The notes under the pieces were generated by a model. The model made no database searches, was not told the origin of the DNA, and saw only the letters and a list, made by a program, of their open reading frames with translations. From Helicobacter canis (GTDB taxonomy: Bacteria; Campylobacterota; Campylobacteria; Campylobacterales; Helicobacteraceae), in the NCBI RefSeq assembly GCF_008693005.1, contig NZ_VXKE01000006.1, positions 62,001-126,000 of the forward strand: a stretch of DNA of 64,000 nt. The letters run 5' to 3'. How positions within the stretch are numbered: the first letter of the stretch is position 1; every line of letters begins with the position of its first letter. Positions 36,549-44,050 of this stretch are shown here, one piece after another. The position numbers and the translations under genes were made by a program.

Positions 36549-37919
36549 CTAGGCTTGAGTAGAGTTTGCCTCATCTGTGGGCTGCTCTTCTTCTGGTATG
36601 TGCGGAGCTGAAGTGTCGCAGTTTTTGATAGCCTGCTTAATTTGCGCGACTTTTTCAGCAAGCATTTCATCAATGCTCGCCATAACGCCATTAGACCCCT
36701 GCTCCATAGAAGAAATCTTGGCGTCAATAAAGGCTTTTGGTGTTGCTTTAGTTGTATTTAGCAAGCTTTGTGCCAAAGTATTTGCATCATCATGCACGGT
36801 AGCGTGGAATGCATCGATTTTCTTATAGCCCATTGTCTCACTGAAGTTCGCCTTACCATCACCTTCAAAATACCACTTCCCAAGACGGCAGGCAGTATGT
36901 GGGACTTGATTGAAGGTATCTGACACATCAAATAGCAAGGCATAAAGATTGTTTTTAAACACTGTGTGGTCAAGCTTAGCAAGTGTGCAGAATATTTGGC
37001 TATCGCAAATATTCACAGCATATTTCGCAAGGCGCGCAGAGACAAGCGTTTGGTTTGCCATTGAGTAGATCTCATCAATCCCAGATTTTACTTCCTGTGT
37101 GAAGCCCGCAGTCTCTTCGGTGCTTGTTTGAATATCGCTTGCTTCTTGCTGCATAGATTTCACAACAATGGCGATTTCTTTGGTGGCTTTTTGCGTCTTC
37201 TCTGCGAGCTTTCTCACCTCATCAGCGACAACAGCAAAGCCTCGCCCGTGCTCTCCAGCGCGTGCTGCTTCAATGGCAGCATTAAGTGCTAGGAGATTGG
37301 TCTGCTCAGCGATGTCATCAATCAGTGAGACAACATTGGTGATTTCATTACTACGCTGCGCAAGTGAAGCCACAAGCTCGGTGGCATCTTGCATTCTCTC
37401 ATATAAGCAGTTGATACTCTGCTCTACATTCTCGCTTCTTTGGCGCACTTCAAAGCTCACTTGCTCGTTTTCTTGAGCTTTTGTAGAGAGTAGTCGCGTC
37501 TCCTCAAGGATTTTTTGTAACGCTGCTTGCGCATCTGTGATACCGCTTTTTAGGCTCTTGTGATACACGGCAAACAAATCAACCCCGCCATCGCCCTTGT
37601 CGCATCTAGGATTTACCTCGACAAAGCGGTAAAAAGTCGCACCATCAATATTCTCGCTCTTCACGCGCATACTATGCGTCTGTGTTGATATATGATCTTG
37701 TCCGGGCTTAAGCGCACTCACTATTTGGTCAAGATCTGGGAGATTCTGGGCGGCGTGGTTTTTAAACGCTATTTCACCATCTTTCACCCCTACAAGAGCC
37801 TCTTCAAAAGAAAAACTCGCTATCTTCTTAAAGTGCTCAACCTGCTCTCTAAGACTTCGTATCTCTTCTTCTTGCTTCTGCAAAGTCAATTTGACTTCTC
37901 TGCTTGCGCTACCAAACAT
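36549..37919 (-). CDS. tlpD: Soluble chemoreceptor with C-terminal zinc-binding CZB domain (TlpD-like)
   Basis: Cytoplasmic methyl-accepting chemotaxis protein. There is no membrane segment. Order: N-terminal coiled coil (1-30), a PAS-like sensory region (about 35-140), the signalling domain with hairpin tip [20 protein letters not shown] (about 210-230) and [17 protein letters not shown], then a CZB domain with the Hx...CxLGxW...HxxxH pattern ([24 protein letters not shown]). H. pylori TlpD senses oxidative stress and hypochlorite through this zinc site and sits close to pbp1A (HP0599/HP0597). The ATG at 37917-37919 has AAAGGGG upstream; the preceding TTG is unlikely. Confidence 0.92.
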   Translation of the reverse strand: MFGSASREVKLTLQKQEEEIRSLREQVEHFKKIASFSFEEALVGVKDGEIAFKNHAAQNLPDLDQIVSALKPGQDHISTQTHSMRVKSENIDGATFYRFVEVNPRCDKGDGGVDLFAVYHKSLKSGITDAQAALQKILEETRLLSTKAQENEQVSFEVRQRSENVEQSINCLYERMQDATELVASLAQRSNEITNVVSLIDDIAEQTNLLALNAAIEAARAGEHGRGFAVVADEVRKLAEKTQKATKEIAIVVKSMQQEASDIQTSTEETAGFTQEVKSGIDEIYSMANQTLVSARLAKYAVNICDSQIFCTLAKLDHTVFKNNLYALLFDVSDTFNQVPHTACRLGKWYFEGDGKANFSETMGYKKIDAFHATVHDDANTLAQSLLNTTKATPKAFIDAKISSMEQGSNGVMASIDEMLAEKVAQIKQAIKNCDTSAPHIPEEEQPTDEANSTQA

Positions 37920-38017
37920 CAAAAACCCCTTTAAAAAGTGTTGTAGTCTTGGGTAAATCGAGCAAGGATTCTAGCCTATCAAACCTTAAAAAGTTTTTTT
38001 ATTTGCGAAAAATAAAC

Positions 38018-38023
38018 TATAAT
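38018..38023 (+). promoter_or_regulatory. -10 box of fur
   Basis: TATAAT 34 bases upstream of the fur ATG, in an AT-rich stretch (37981-38040) that could also hold Fur autoregulatory boxes; no clear operator was assigned by eye. Confidence 0.6.
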
Positions 38024-38056
38024 TCCCAAAATACATTTAATATTGCGAGGTTGCGT

Positions 38057-38515
38057 ATGAAAAATCGTCTTGAAACTCTTGAGTCTATCCTTGAGCGGCT
38101 GCGATTTTCTATCCGCCAAAATGGGCTGAAAAACTCCAAACAACGCGAAGAAATCATTAGTGTGCTTTATAAAAGTGGGACACACTTAAGCCCAGAAGAA
38201 ATCGCGGCAAACTTGCGCGTGCGCGATAAATCCACAAGCATTTCCTCTGTGTATAGGATTCTAGGATTTTTGGAGAAAGAGCACTTTATCACCGCGCTAG
38301 AGCCGGGCAAAACAGGCAAACGCTACGAGATCGCCGCAAAGGAGCACCACGATCATATCATTTGCCTACATTGCGGAGATATTCAAGAGTTTGTCGATGA
38401 AGAGATAGAATCCCGCCAAATCGAAGTCGCCAAAGCCCATAAAGCCAAGCTTGTGAGCCACGATATGCGACTATTTGTTGTATGCCACAAATGCCAGCAG
38501 CACATTAAAGACTAG
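38057..38515 (+). CDS. fur: Ferric uptake regulator Fur
   Basis: Metal-dependent repressor of iron uptake. The 152 residues show the winged-helix DNA-binding part (NGLKNSKQREEIISVLY, ISSVYRILGFLEKEHFI) and the metal site EHHDHIICLHCGDIQEFVDEE with CHKCQ at the end, giving the CxxC pairs for structural zinc. The N-terminal extension before NGLKNSKQR is typical of Helicobacter Fur. The start at 38057 lies after GCGAGG and within reach of the TATAAT box; upstream reading would pass through the promoter. Confidence 0.95.
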   Translation: MKNRLETLESILERLRFSIRQNGLKNSKQREEIISVLYKSGTHLSPEEIAANLRVRDKSTSISSVYRILGFLEKEHFITALEPGKTGKRYEIAAKEHHDHIICLHCGDIQEFVDEEIESRQIEVAKAHKAKLVSHDMRLFVVCHKCQQHIKD

Positions 38516-38532
38516 CGCGCCAACTCTCGCTA

Positions 38533-39134
38533 ATGCCTAGAATCTACACGCATTTTCTACAAGCCTTTGGAGTCTTGCTTTTAGCTTTGCTTTTCTTAAG
38601 CCCTGCGCACGCGCGTGGGGAGTTTGAGAAAGTAGGCGATGTGCTCACACTTGCACCTGTTGGCGTGCTTATCGTAAGCCTTGGTATGCAAGATTATGAG
38701 GGAGCTGCCCAGCTTGTGGCAGGCTCGCTTGTTACCCAAGGGGTGATAGAAGTGGTCAAAAAGAGTTTTCAATTCGCGCACGATAGGGGGGGGCTTCATT
38801 AGATTTTGCCAAACGCCCCTGCTGTGATGATTGGAAAGGTATGCCAAGCGGGCACGCGGGTGGGAGCTTTAGTGCGGCTGGGTTTGTGTATTACCGCTAT
38901 GGGTGGAAGCCATCATTGCCACTTATTGGGCTTGGGATCATCACTGATGCTTCAAGGGTTGTCGCTAGGAAGCATACTATCTGGCAGGTGCTTGCTGGAA
39001 GTGCGATCGCGTGGGGAGTGGCGTGGATCTTTACCACACCCTATAAGCCTAGAAAAGTCCTAATCACCCCAGAGATAGGCACAGATATAGCAGGCAAAGG
39101 CACTTATGGACTAAAACTTAGCTACTCGTGGTAG
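38533..39134 (+). pseudogene. Phase-variable PAP2-family lipid phosphatase, frame broken at a G8 tract
   Basis: The 5' frame encodes a signal peptide or first helix (about 1-27, ending SPAHA) and runs to KKSFQFAHDRGG, then eight G (38786-38793) shift it into a stop. The 3' frame reads SLDFAKRP, then GMPSGHAGGSFSAAGF and ASRVVARKHTIW, the three PAP2 motifs (KxxxxxxRP-like, PSGH, SRx5H). Nine (or six) G would join them into a phosphatase of about 200 residues. Enzymes of this family remove phosphates from lipid A or undecaprenyl pyrophosphate, so switching would change surface charge; the substrate is not determined. The stop touches the end of the convergent glycosyltransferase gene. Confidence 0.8.
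38786..38793 (+). repeat. G8 tract (phase switch of a PAP2 phosphatase)
   Basis: Eight G interrupting an otherwise intact PAP2 gene, just before the conserved KRP motif. On at nine or six. Confidence 0.75.
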
Positions 39135-40391
39135 CTAGTAGTGCTTGCGCTCTAGCGTGATAGGAGTGGTCGCAAAATGCGCTTCATACACTGCTAAGGT
39201 TTGCTTGCTAGATTCTAGGATATTGGCATTTTGCGTGGGGGAGTTGTAGCTAGAATCTACTTTTATAGGTTTAGCTAGTAGCCCTATTGTGCGTAGCAGC
39301 TTTCTATATGCACGGCAGAAAAAGTCCTGCCGATAAAAGCGCAGCAAAAAGGCTAGGCTATAAATAGCAAGTTTGCTTGTTTTGGTGCGCTTAATTAGCT
39401 CTTTCAATCGCTGCTCCCCTAGCTCATAGTCATCTTGTATGCGAGGGTATTTGTGCCGCTCTTTAACAATGGTGGCTAAAACCATCGTGCTAGCTAGCTT
39501 TGATCGCCAAAAGGCTTGGGTCTTTTCATCTTGGAGCATTTTGGCATTAAGCATAGGCTCCCACATCCACATACTCACAGCAATATCCCCCAAAAGCGCG
39601 TAATCTCCCCCAAGCTCCCTGGCGCACTCGATACTATCTTTTGGCAGATCAAAAAGCTCCTTTTCTTTCTGCTTATTGACCCCGCCGCCAATGGACTTTG
39701 GCGAAGAGCCTATCCAAGTAAGTGGGATATGTGAGTGGATATAGGACTCCCCTAGGCTTGCAATCGCTGCGGCTGCAAAGCCATCAGGGCTAGCACTTTT
39801 GTAAAAAACTCCATTTTGCCTAGCTTTAATCTCTGCTATCACATCTCTATGCACCAAAGAGCCGGCATAAATTTGAGGCATAGCGAAAAACCCTTCCGCA
39901 CTAAGCAGTGTGGGGATAAACTCTTTTTGCGCATTTTTGATGATAAATCTAGCTTCTGCCACATAGGCAGTTTGAATATCTTTGTAGCTTTCACTACACC
40001 CCGCCCAGAAGTAATACGCCCTAGCACCATTGACAATCCTTATGCCCCTTGCTTGAGCCTGCTCTATCAAGCGATCGCTTAGGTGGAGGAAGTAGGGCTG
40101 CACGCCATCATCACTGCCCACAATGCTTATCCACTCCCCTTGCGCTTGGGATAAGCACCACTCATAGTGGCTACTCATCGTGCAAACTTGCGGCGGGCGC
40201 ATCGCCCTCACCCTTTTATGCGTGTAATCACGCACGAACTCATACGAGCCATCGCTTGAGTAATTATCACTCACAATGACCTCATAGTCCTCCCTATCCC
40301 CTGCTTGCTCTAGCACGCTAGCTATCGCATAGGGCACGAACTCTTTGCAGTTGCGCACGGGGATTATGATGCTGTATTTTATAGTTTGCAT
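39135..40391 (-). CDS. Family 2 glycosyltransferase
   Basis: A 418-residue GT-A enzyme. The N-terminal Rossmann-like domain reads YSIIIPVRNCKEFVPYAIAS, EVIVSDNYSSDGSYEF and GEWISIVGSDDGVQP, with the divalent-metal DxD-type acidic motif in SDDG (about residue 95). The C-terminal half is basic and helical with no clear membrane segment. It should add one sugar to the lipooligosaccharide or other glycan. Start sequence ATGCAAAC with AAGGAG upstream is shared with two upstream neighbours. Last gene of the minus-strand glycan cluster; donor sugar unknown. Confidence 0.88.
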   Translation of the reverse strand: MQTIKYSIIIPVRNCKEFVPYAIASVLEQAGDREDYEVIVSDNYSSDGSYEFVRDYTHKRVRAMRPPQVCTMSSHYEWCLSQAQGEWISIVGSDDGVQPYFLHLSDRLIEQAQARGIRIVNGARAYYFWAGCSESYKDIQTAYVAEARFIIKNAQKEFIPTLLSAEGFFAMPQIYAGSLVHRDVIAEIKARQNGVFYKSASPDGFAAAAIASLGESYIHSHIPLTWIGSSPKSIGGGVNKQKEKELFDLPKDSIECARELGGDYALLGDIAVSMWMWEPMLNAKMLQDEKTQAFWRSKLASTMVLATIVKERHKYPRIQDDYELGEQRLKELIKRTKTSKLAIYSLAFLLRFYRQDFFCRAYRKLLRTIGLLAKPIKVDSSYNSPTQNANILESSKQTLAVYEAHFATTPITLERKHY

Positions 40392-40394
40392 TTA

Positions 40395-40808
40395 TTACTC
40401 CTTTGGTTTTGGCGTTGCATTTGAGCGATAAATCGCGGATTCTGCGGCACGGGCTTGCTCATTACCGCTTAGGTAAATCCCTTCGCCCACGTCTTGAAAA
40501 CCGCAATTTCTCATCTCAACTGCTTCCGCCTGCGAGTCGTTGAAAATTGGGGTGTTGTGGGTAAAAAAACTAGAATTCTTGTTTTCACTTTCCGTTTGGC
40601 TTTCTTTCTCAAGGATTCTAGGAGTTGCGGTGGGGCTGTGGGAGCTTTGCAAACTTTGGGGAAGGTTAGCGACCTTGTCGGTCGTGCCTTTCACAAAACA
40701 AGGGACACCGCTCGCCGTAGGCGATGTTTCTTTAGTAAAGTTTGCAATACTGCCGCATTGCTCACCCAAGACCGAATCCCAGTCCCTAGAATCCATTTTT
40801 GTTTGCAT
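40395..40808 (-). CDS. Repeat-derived open frame between SDR and glycosyltransferase genes
   Basis: A 137-residue frame made entirely of dispersed repeat modules: DSVLGEQCGSIANF, FVKGTTDKVANLPQS, SSHSPTATPRILE and GEGIYLSGNEQARAAES all recur inside the ccoI and Gfo/Idh products. It is Ser/Thr/Asn-rich with no fold signature. It has a strong ribosome site (AAGGAG, then ATGCAAAC) that is nearly identical to that of the next gene, as if the element had inserted at the start codon and duplicated it. Probably translated as an in-frame filler rather than selected for a function. Confidence 0.4.
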   Translation of the reverse strand: MQTKMDSRDWDSVLGEQCGSIANFTKETSPTASGVPCFVKGTTDKVANLPQSLQSSHSPTATPRILEKESQTESENKNSSFFTHNTPIFNDSQAEAVEMRNCGFQDVGEGIYLSGNEQARAAESAIYRSNATPKPKE

Positions 40809-40932
40809 TACTACTCCTTTGGTGTGGAAATCACGCGCATAAGCCCAGATTCTAGGCTGATCTTTGGGGTATAGTTAGGCAGCTTGGCGATTGGCATAGA
40901 AGCACTCAAGTATGCTTGCTTGGGTGCTTGAG

Positions 40933-41811
40933 CTAGGCGCATTTGCCCCCCCCCCCCGTTTTTGCGGATGCGTTAGAGCAGCTTGTAGAGAAAATCTCAT
41001 CAACGCTTATGGGCATTTGGATTGGCGAAATCGCGCTCTTACGCGCACCAAAATCTAGCGGCAAAGACGCATTAGCTAGGGTCTCAAACAAGCTAGCTAG
41101 GTCTCTTAGGCTTATGCGGTTTGTGGATTCTAGGGTGTAGATGGTGCTTGTATGCAGGCACTCTATGGAGTCTATGGCTAGAGCAAAGCCACTGGCAATA
41201 TCATCGATATGGGTTAGATCTAGCACTTGTAGCCCATCGCTCATTGCTAGATTCTGCTTTGGGGGATTGTGTAAAAGATCGCGCCAAAGGCTTAGGATCT
41301 TGCCCCTAGTGTCCATCTCTCCATAGGTGTCATAGAGCAAGATATGCACGATTTTGCTCGGCAGAGTCGCTGCATAATGCACGCAAATATCATAAAACGC
41401 CTGCTTTGTAGCTGCATAGAGATTGAAGGGGCTATAAGTTGTGGCATTGGCAAATTGGAAGTAGGAGAGTGTGTTGATAAAAAAGCGCGCTTGCGTTTTG
41501 CCCAAAGCCTCTAAAATCTGCGCCCCTAGCGTGATATTTGCCGTGATAAGATTAGCAATATCACTAGCCCCGCTCTGCCCACTTTGCACAAATGCTGCTA
41601 AATGCACCACACCATCAATGTGGTAGCTCGCAAAAATCGCTTCTAGCGACTCTATACTCCCATCATAGTGCGCGATCGTGCAATATGGCGCGATGGCTTT
41701 TGTATCACTACTAGGGCGCACAAGAGCTATGATGTGGTATCGCTTATGATAGAGCTTAATAAAGTGTGAGCCGATGAAGCCGCTAGAGCCTGTTAGCAAG
41801 ATGGTTTGCAT
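40933..41811 (-). CDS. NAD(P)-dependent sugar epimerase/reductase (extended SDR) with a phase-variable end
   Basis: A Rossmann-fold sugar-nucleotide enzyme: GxxGxxG motif in LLTGSSGFIGSHF at residue 5, VVHLAAFVQ, and the active-site YxxxK in NLYAATKQAFYDI (about 150). It lies near rfbF, rfbG and rfbH, so it may reduce or epimerise CDP-4-keto-3,6-dideoxyglucose (abequose, paratose or yersiniose-type steps). At twelve G (40946-40957) the frame ends after KTGGGGKCA. Thirteen or ten G would continue it through LPNYTPKISLESGLMRVIS to a stop at 40811, a typical SDR C-terminus. So the form read here lacks about 45 C-terminal residues. Confidence 0.82.
   Translation of the reverse strand: MQTILLTGSSGFIGSHFIKLYHKRYHIIALVRPSSDTKAIAPYCTIAHYDGSIESLEAIFASYHIDGVVHLAAFVQSGQSGASDIANLITANITLGAQILEALGKTQARFFINTLSYFQFANATTYSPFNLYAATKQAFYDICVHYAATLPSKIVHILLYDTYGEMDTRGKILSLWRDLLHNPPKQNLAMSDGLQVLDLTHIDDIASGFALAIDSIECLHTSTIYTLESTNRISLRDLASLFETLANASLPLDFGARKSAISPIQMPISVDEIFSTSCSNASAKTGGGGKCA
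40946..40957 (-). repeat. G12 tract (switch of the SDR C-terminus)
   Basis: Twelve C on the plus strand, preceded by AAAAAC in gene direction. Length decides between a truncated end (12), an unrelated end (11) and the conserved end (10 or 13). Confidence 0.8.
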
Positions 41812-42173
41812 TAGCTAGCCCTTGCTAGTTTGGGCATTAGCTGCTGCTTGGTGGATTCGGCTTTGCGCGATAAATCGGCGATTGCTTCATCGACCCTGCG
41901 GTTACGCACACCAAGTGCGCGCCCTTGTGTCGCTTCGCAAAGCCCCGATTTCTCATCGCAAATCCTAGAATCCTGCGCTGGCGTTTTTAGGTTTTGTGCT
42001 TCATTCCTAGAATCTAGCCTTGCTTGCGCCTGCGAGCTGGCTACTCCAAAAGCGGATTCTAGCTCCAATATCCTAGAATCCTGTGCGGAGTGCTTTAGAA
42101 TTGTTGCGGTGCTAGAATCTACTTTTTTATCGTCATTGCGAGATTTTGCCCTAGCAAAATCGTGGCAATCCAC
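41811..42173 (-). CDS. Repeat-derived open frame upstream of the SDR gene
   Basis: A 120-residue frame composed of repeat modules: RAKSRNDDKKVDSS (inverted ATTGCGAG element), ILKHSAQDSRILELES, DSRICDEKSGLCEATQG and VRNRRVDEAIADLSRKAES. The same strings, slightly changed, occur at 43.5, 45.5 and 54.2 kb. Its TAA stop shares a base with the ATG of the following SDR gene, so translation of the filler would feed ribosomes to the real gene. If the preceding C tract had eleven bases, this frame would be fused to the glycosyltransferase upstream. Confidence 0.4.
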   Translation of the reverse strand: MDCHDFARAKSRNDDKKVDSSTATILKHSAQDSRILELESAFGVASSQAQARLDSRNEAQNLKTPAQDSRICDEKSGLCEATQGRALGVRNRRVDEAIADLSRKAESTKQQLMPKLARAS

Positions 42174-42342
42174 AAATTCTGCGCTAGCAGAATTGACTAC
42201 CCTAGAATCTACAAAAACTTGACTAGTAAGAAAATCTAATGGGGGGGGGGCATAAATGTTTGGGTTTTACTAGAATCTACCTCTTCACTATCGGTATTTT
42301 TGTCGTCATTGCGAGCGAATTGAAAATCCGCGTGGCAATCCA
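42132..42342. repeat. Two direct copies of the ATTGCGAG/GCAATCC element flanking the C10 tract
   Basis: Copies at 42132-42172 and 42305-42342, both reading GTCATTGCGAG on the plus strand and ending GTGGCAATCCA. They are separated by the TAGAATCT motif and the homopolymer. Confidence 0.8.
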
Positions 42343-44050
42343 TAATTTTTACGCTAGCAAAAAGGTCAGTGCTAGAATCCACTTTTTGCGTTTCTTGCTC
42401 GTTTTCAAACAAGGATTCTAGCTCTTGTGTGCCAGCTCTCCCTGTGAGAAGCGACTTTATCGCCTTGAGTGTAGCAAAGACAGCATAGCAATGCTCTCTC
42501 ATATACCACTTAGCTCTCTCCTGCCAGCTAGGATGCACGCCAAAGAGCCTAAACTGCTGGCGCAAGCGCATTTGCGCATAGAGTCTAAGCAAGGGCAAAT
42601 GCGCAAAATACCGACTCCACCACTCGTGATTCCCCACAAGCTGGGCGTGGGTAAGCTTGCGCGTAAAGCCCAAAAACATCTGCGGATTTTGCAGGATCAT
42701 CATTAGCGCGACATTTGGATCCTTGCAGCTTGAAGCTTCATAGTGATTGCGTGTAAGCAGATCTCCACGATAGCAGAAAACTTCCCCACAAAGTGCCGCA
42801 CGATTGAAAAATGTCATATCTCCACTAGGAGCTTCGCTCTCATCATAGCCACCGATTTCTATGCACTTAGCGCGATTATGTAGCATAGCCCTAGGAGGCA
42901 AATCGCAAAAGCCATCGCTAAAGCTAGCTTGCATTTGCAGCTTTTGCAAGCGCGCTTGCGTTATACACTTGCTATAAAGCCTTTGCAAAGGCGTGCGCGG
43001 ATATATCTGGCTTGCATCTTCTATCGCGCCTATAAGCAGAGCTTGGGAGTAGGCAGGATTTATAGCAAGAGTGTGCATCGTAGAGAGATAGCTAGGTAGC
43101 AGCTCATCATCACTATGGAGCAAGCATACCCACTTGCCAGAAGCTAGCTCTAAGCAGCGATTCCAATTCCCTAGACCGCCGATATTTTGGGCGTTTTGAT
43201 AGTAGGTTATACGGCTAGCAAATTCTTGCAGCATAGATTCTGCGGGATAGCTTATTGGCTCAAGCGGATTTTCTACGACAATGATTTCATAAGGCTTATC
43301 AAAGTCCTGCGCTAGCGCGCTAAGGATCGCTCGGCGTAGGAGGGTTATGCGGTTGTAGGTAGGGATAGCAATAGTGAAGAGTGGCTTTTCTTGTGGCGAT
43401 TCAGCTTTTAGCGAAAAATGCGGGAGCGGCGAAAAATCGCGGCGGTCACTACCGCTAAGGTAGCTCCCTTGCGATTTTCCTTGCAACCCACATTTTTCAT
43501 CTAAAATCTTAGAATCGCTTGGGCTTTCCCCAGAATCCGCTTTTTGCGTTGCTTGCTCGTTTTTGTCAAAAGTGGATTCTAGGCTTCCCAAATCCTGCCG
43601 CCTAGTCGCATTTTGAGAAAACACATTTTGAGCGTTTTTGTCAAAAATCCTAGAATCCTGTGCGGACTGCTTTAGAATTGTGGCGTTGTGGGCAGAAAAA
43701 CTAGAATCCACTTTTTTATCGTCATTGCGAGCGTTGTCGCTAGCCAACGCGTGGCAATCCACACTAGAATCTACAGCTTCGGCTACACCTGCTAATGACA
43801 AAGAAAAGCTAGAATCTAAACTTTGCCTAAAAACACATAGCGATTCTACTTCCGCATTTAGGGCGAAATTATCCCTAGGGTAGATGAAGCTTGTAGGGTC
43901 AAAGCTAGGGTCTAAATACTGCTTGCATCGCCGCTCTACTTCAGCGATAATGGCGTATTGATCGGCTTTGGTGTAGGTGGTTTGGAGGTTATCGCCCACA
44001 CCATAAAAAATTGTCGTGCTAGACGATTGTGCTTTTTGGGTTTTAGGCAT
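42236..44050 (-). CDS. Family 2 glycosyltransferase carrying two repeat inserts
   Basis: A 604-residue protein whose catalytic part starts near residue 220: PLFTIAIPTYNRITLLRRA, EIIVVENPLEP, GKWVCLLHSDDELLPSYL (DxD-type motif) and SPSGDMTFFNRAAL-like acceptor loop. Residues about 75-215 (43395-43830) are repeat modules between an N-terminal IAEVERRCKQYLDPSFDP region and the GT domain; the C-terminal 60 residues (42241-42420) are repeat modules too. Without them the enzyme would be about 400 residues, a normal GT2 size. The ATG at 44048-44050 overlaps rfbH by eight bases and has AGGGAG upstream. The gene ends in a C10 tract. Confidence 0.82.
   Translation of the reverse strand: MPKTQKAQSSSTTIFYGVGDNLQTTYTKADQYAIIAEVERRCKQYLDPSFDPTSFIYPRDNFALNAEVESLCVFRQSLDSSFSLSLAGVAEAVDSSVDCHALASDNARNDDKKVDSSFSAHNATILKQSAQDSRIFDKNAQNVFSQNATRRQDLGSLESTFDKNEQATQKADSGESPSDSKILDEKCGLQGKSQGSYLSGSDRRDFSPLPHFSLKAESPQEKPLFTIAIPTYNRITLLRRAILSALAQDFDKPYEIIVVENPLEPISYPAESMLQEFASRITYYQNAQNIGGLGNWNRCLELASGKWVCLLHSDDELLPSYLSTMHTLAINPAYSQALLIGAIEDASQIYPRTPLQRLYSKCITQARLQKLQMQASFSDGFCDLPPRAMLHNRAKCIEIGGYDESEAPSGDMTFFNRAALCGEVFCYRGDLLTRNHYEASSCKDPNVALMMILQNPQMFLGFTRKLTHAQLVGNHEWWSRYFAHLPLLRLYAQMRLRQQFRLFGVHPSWQERAKWYMREHCYAVFATLKAIKSLLTGRAGTQELESLFENEQETQKVDSSTDLFASVKIMDCHADFQFARNDDKNTDSEEVDSSKTQTFMPPPH
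42241..42250 (-). repeat. C10 tract at the 3' end of the glycosyltransferase gene
   Basis: Ten G on the plus strand (C in the gene) coding MPPPH and a stop. Eleven or eight bases would fuse the enzyme to the 120-residue repeat frame downstream. Confidence 0.75.

Noticed and set aside
38806..39063. Alternative plus-strand frame in the PAP2 region
   Set aside because: The PAP2 motifs lie in another frame (from 38841 onward); this one is out of frame and has no signature.
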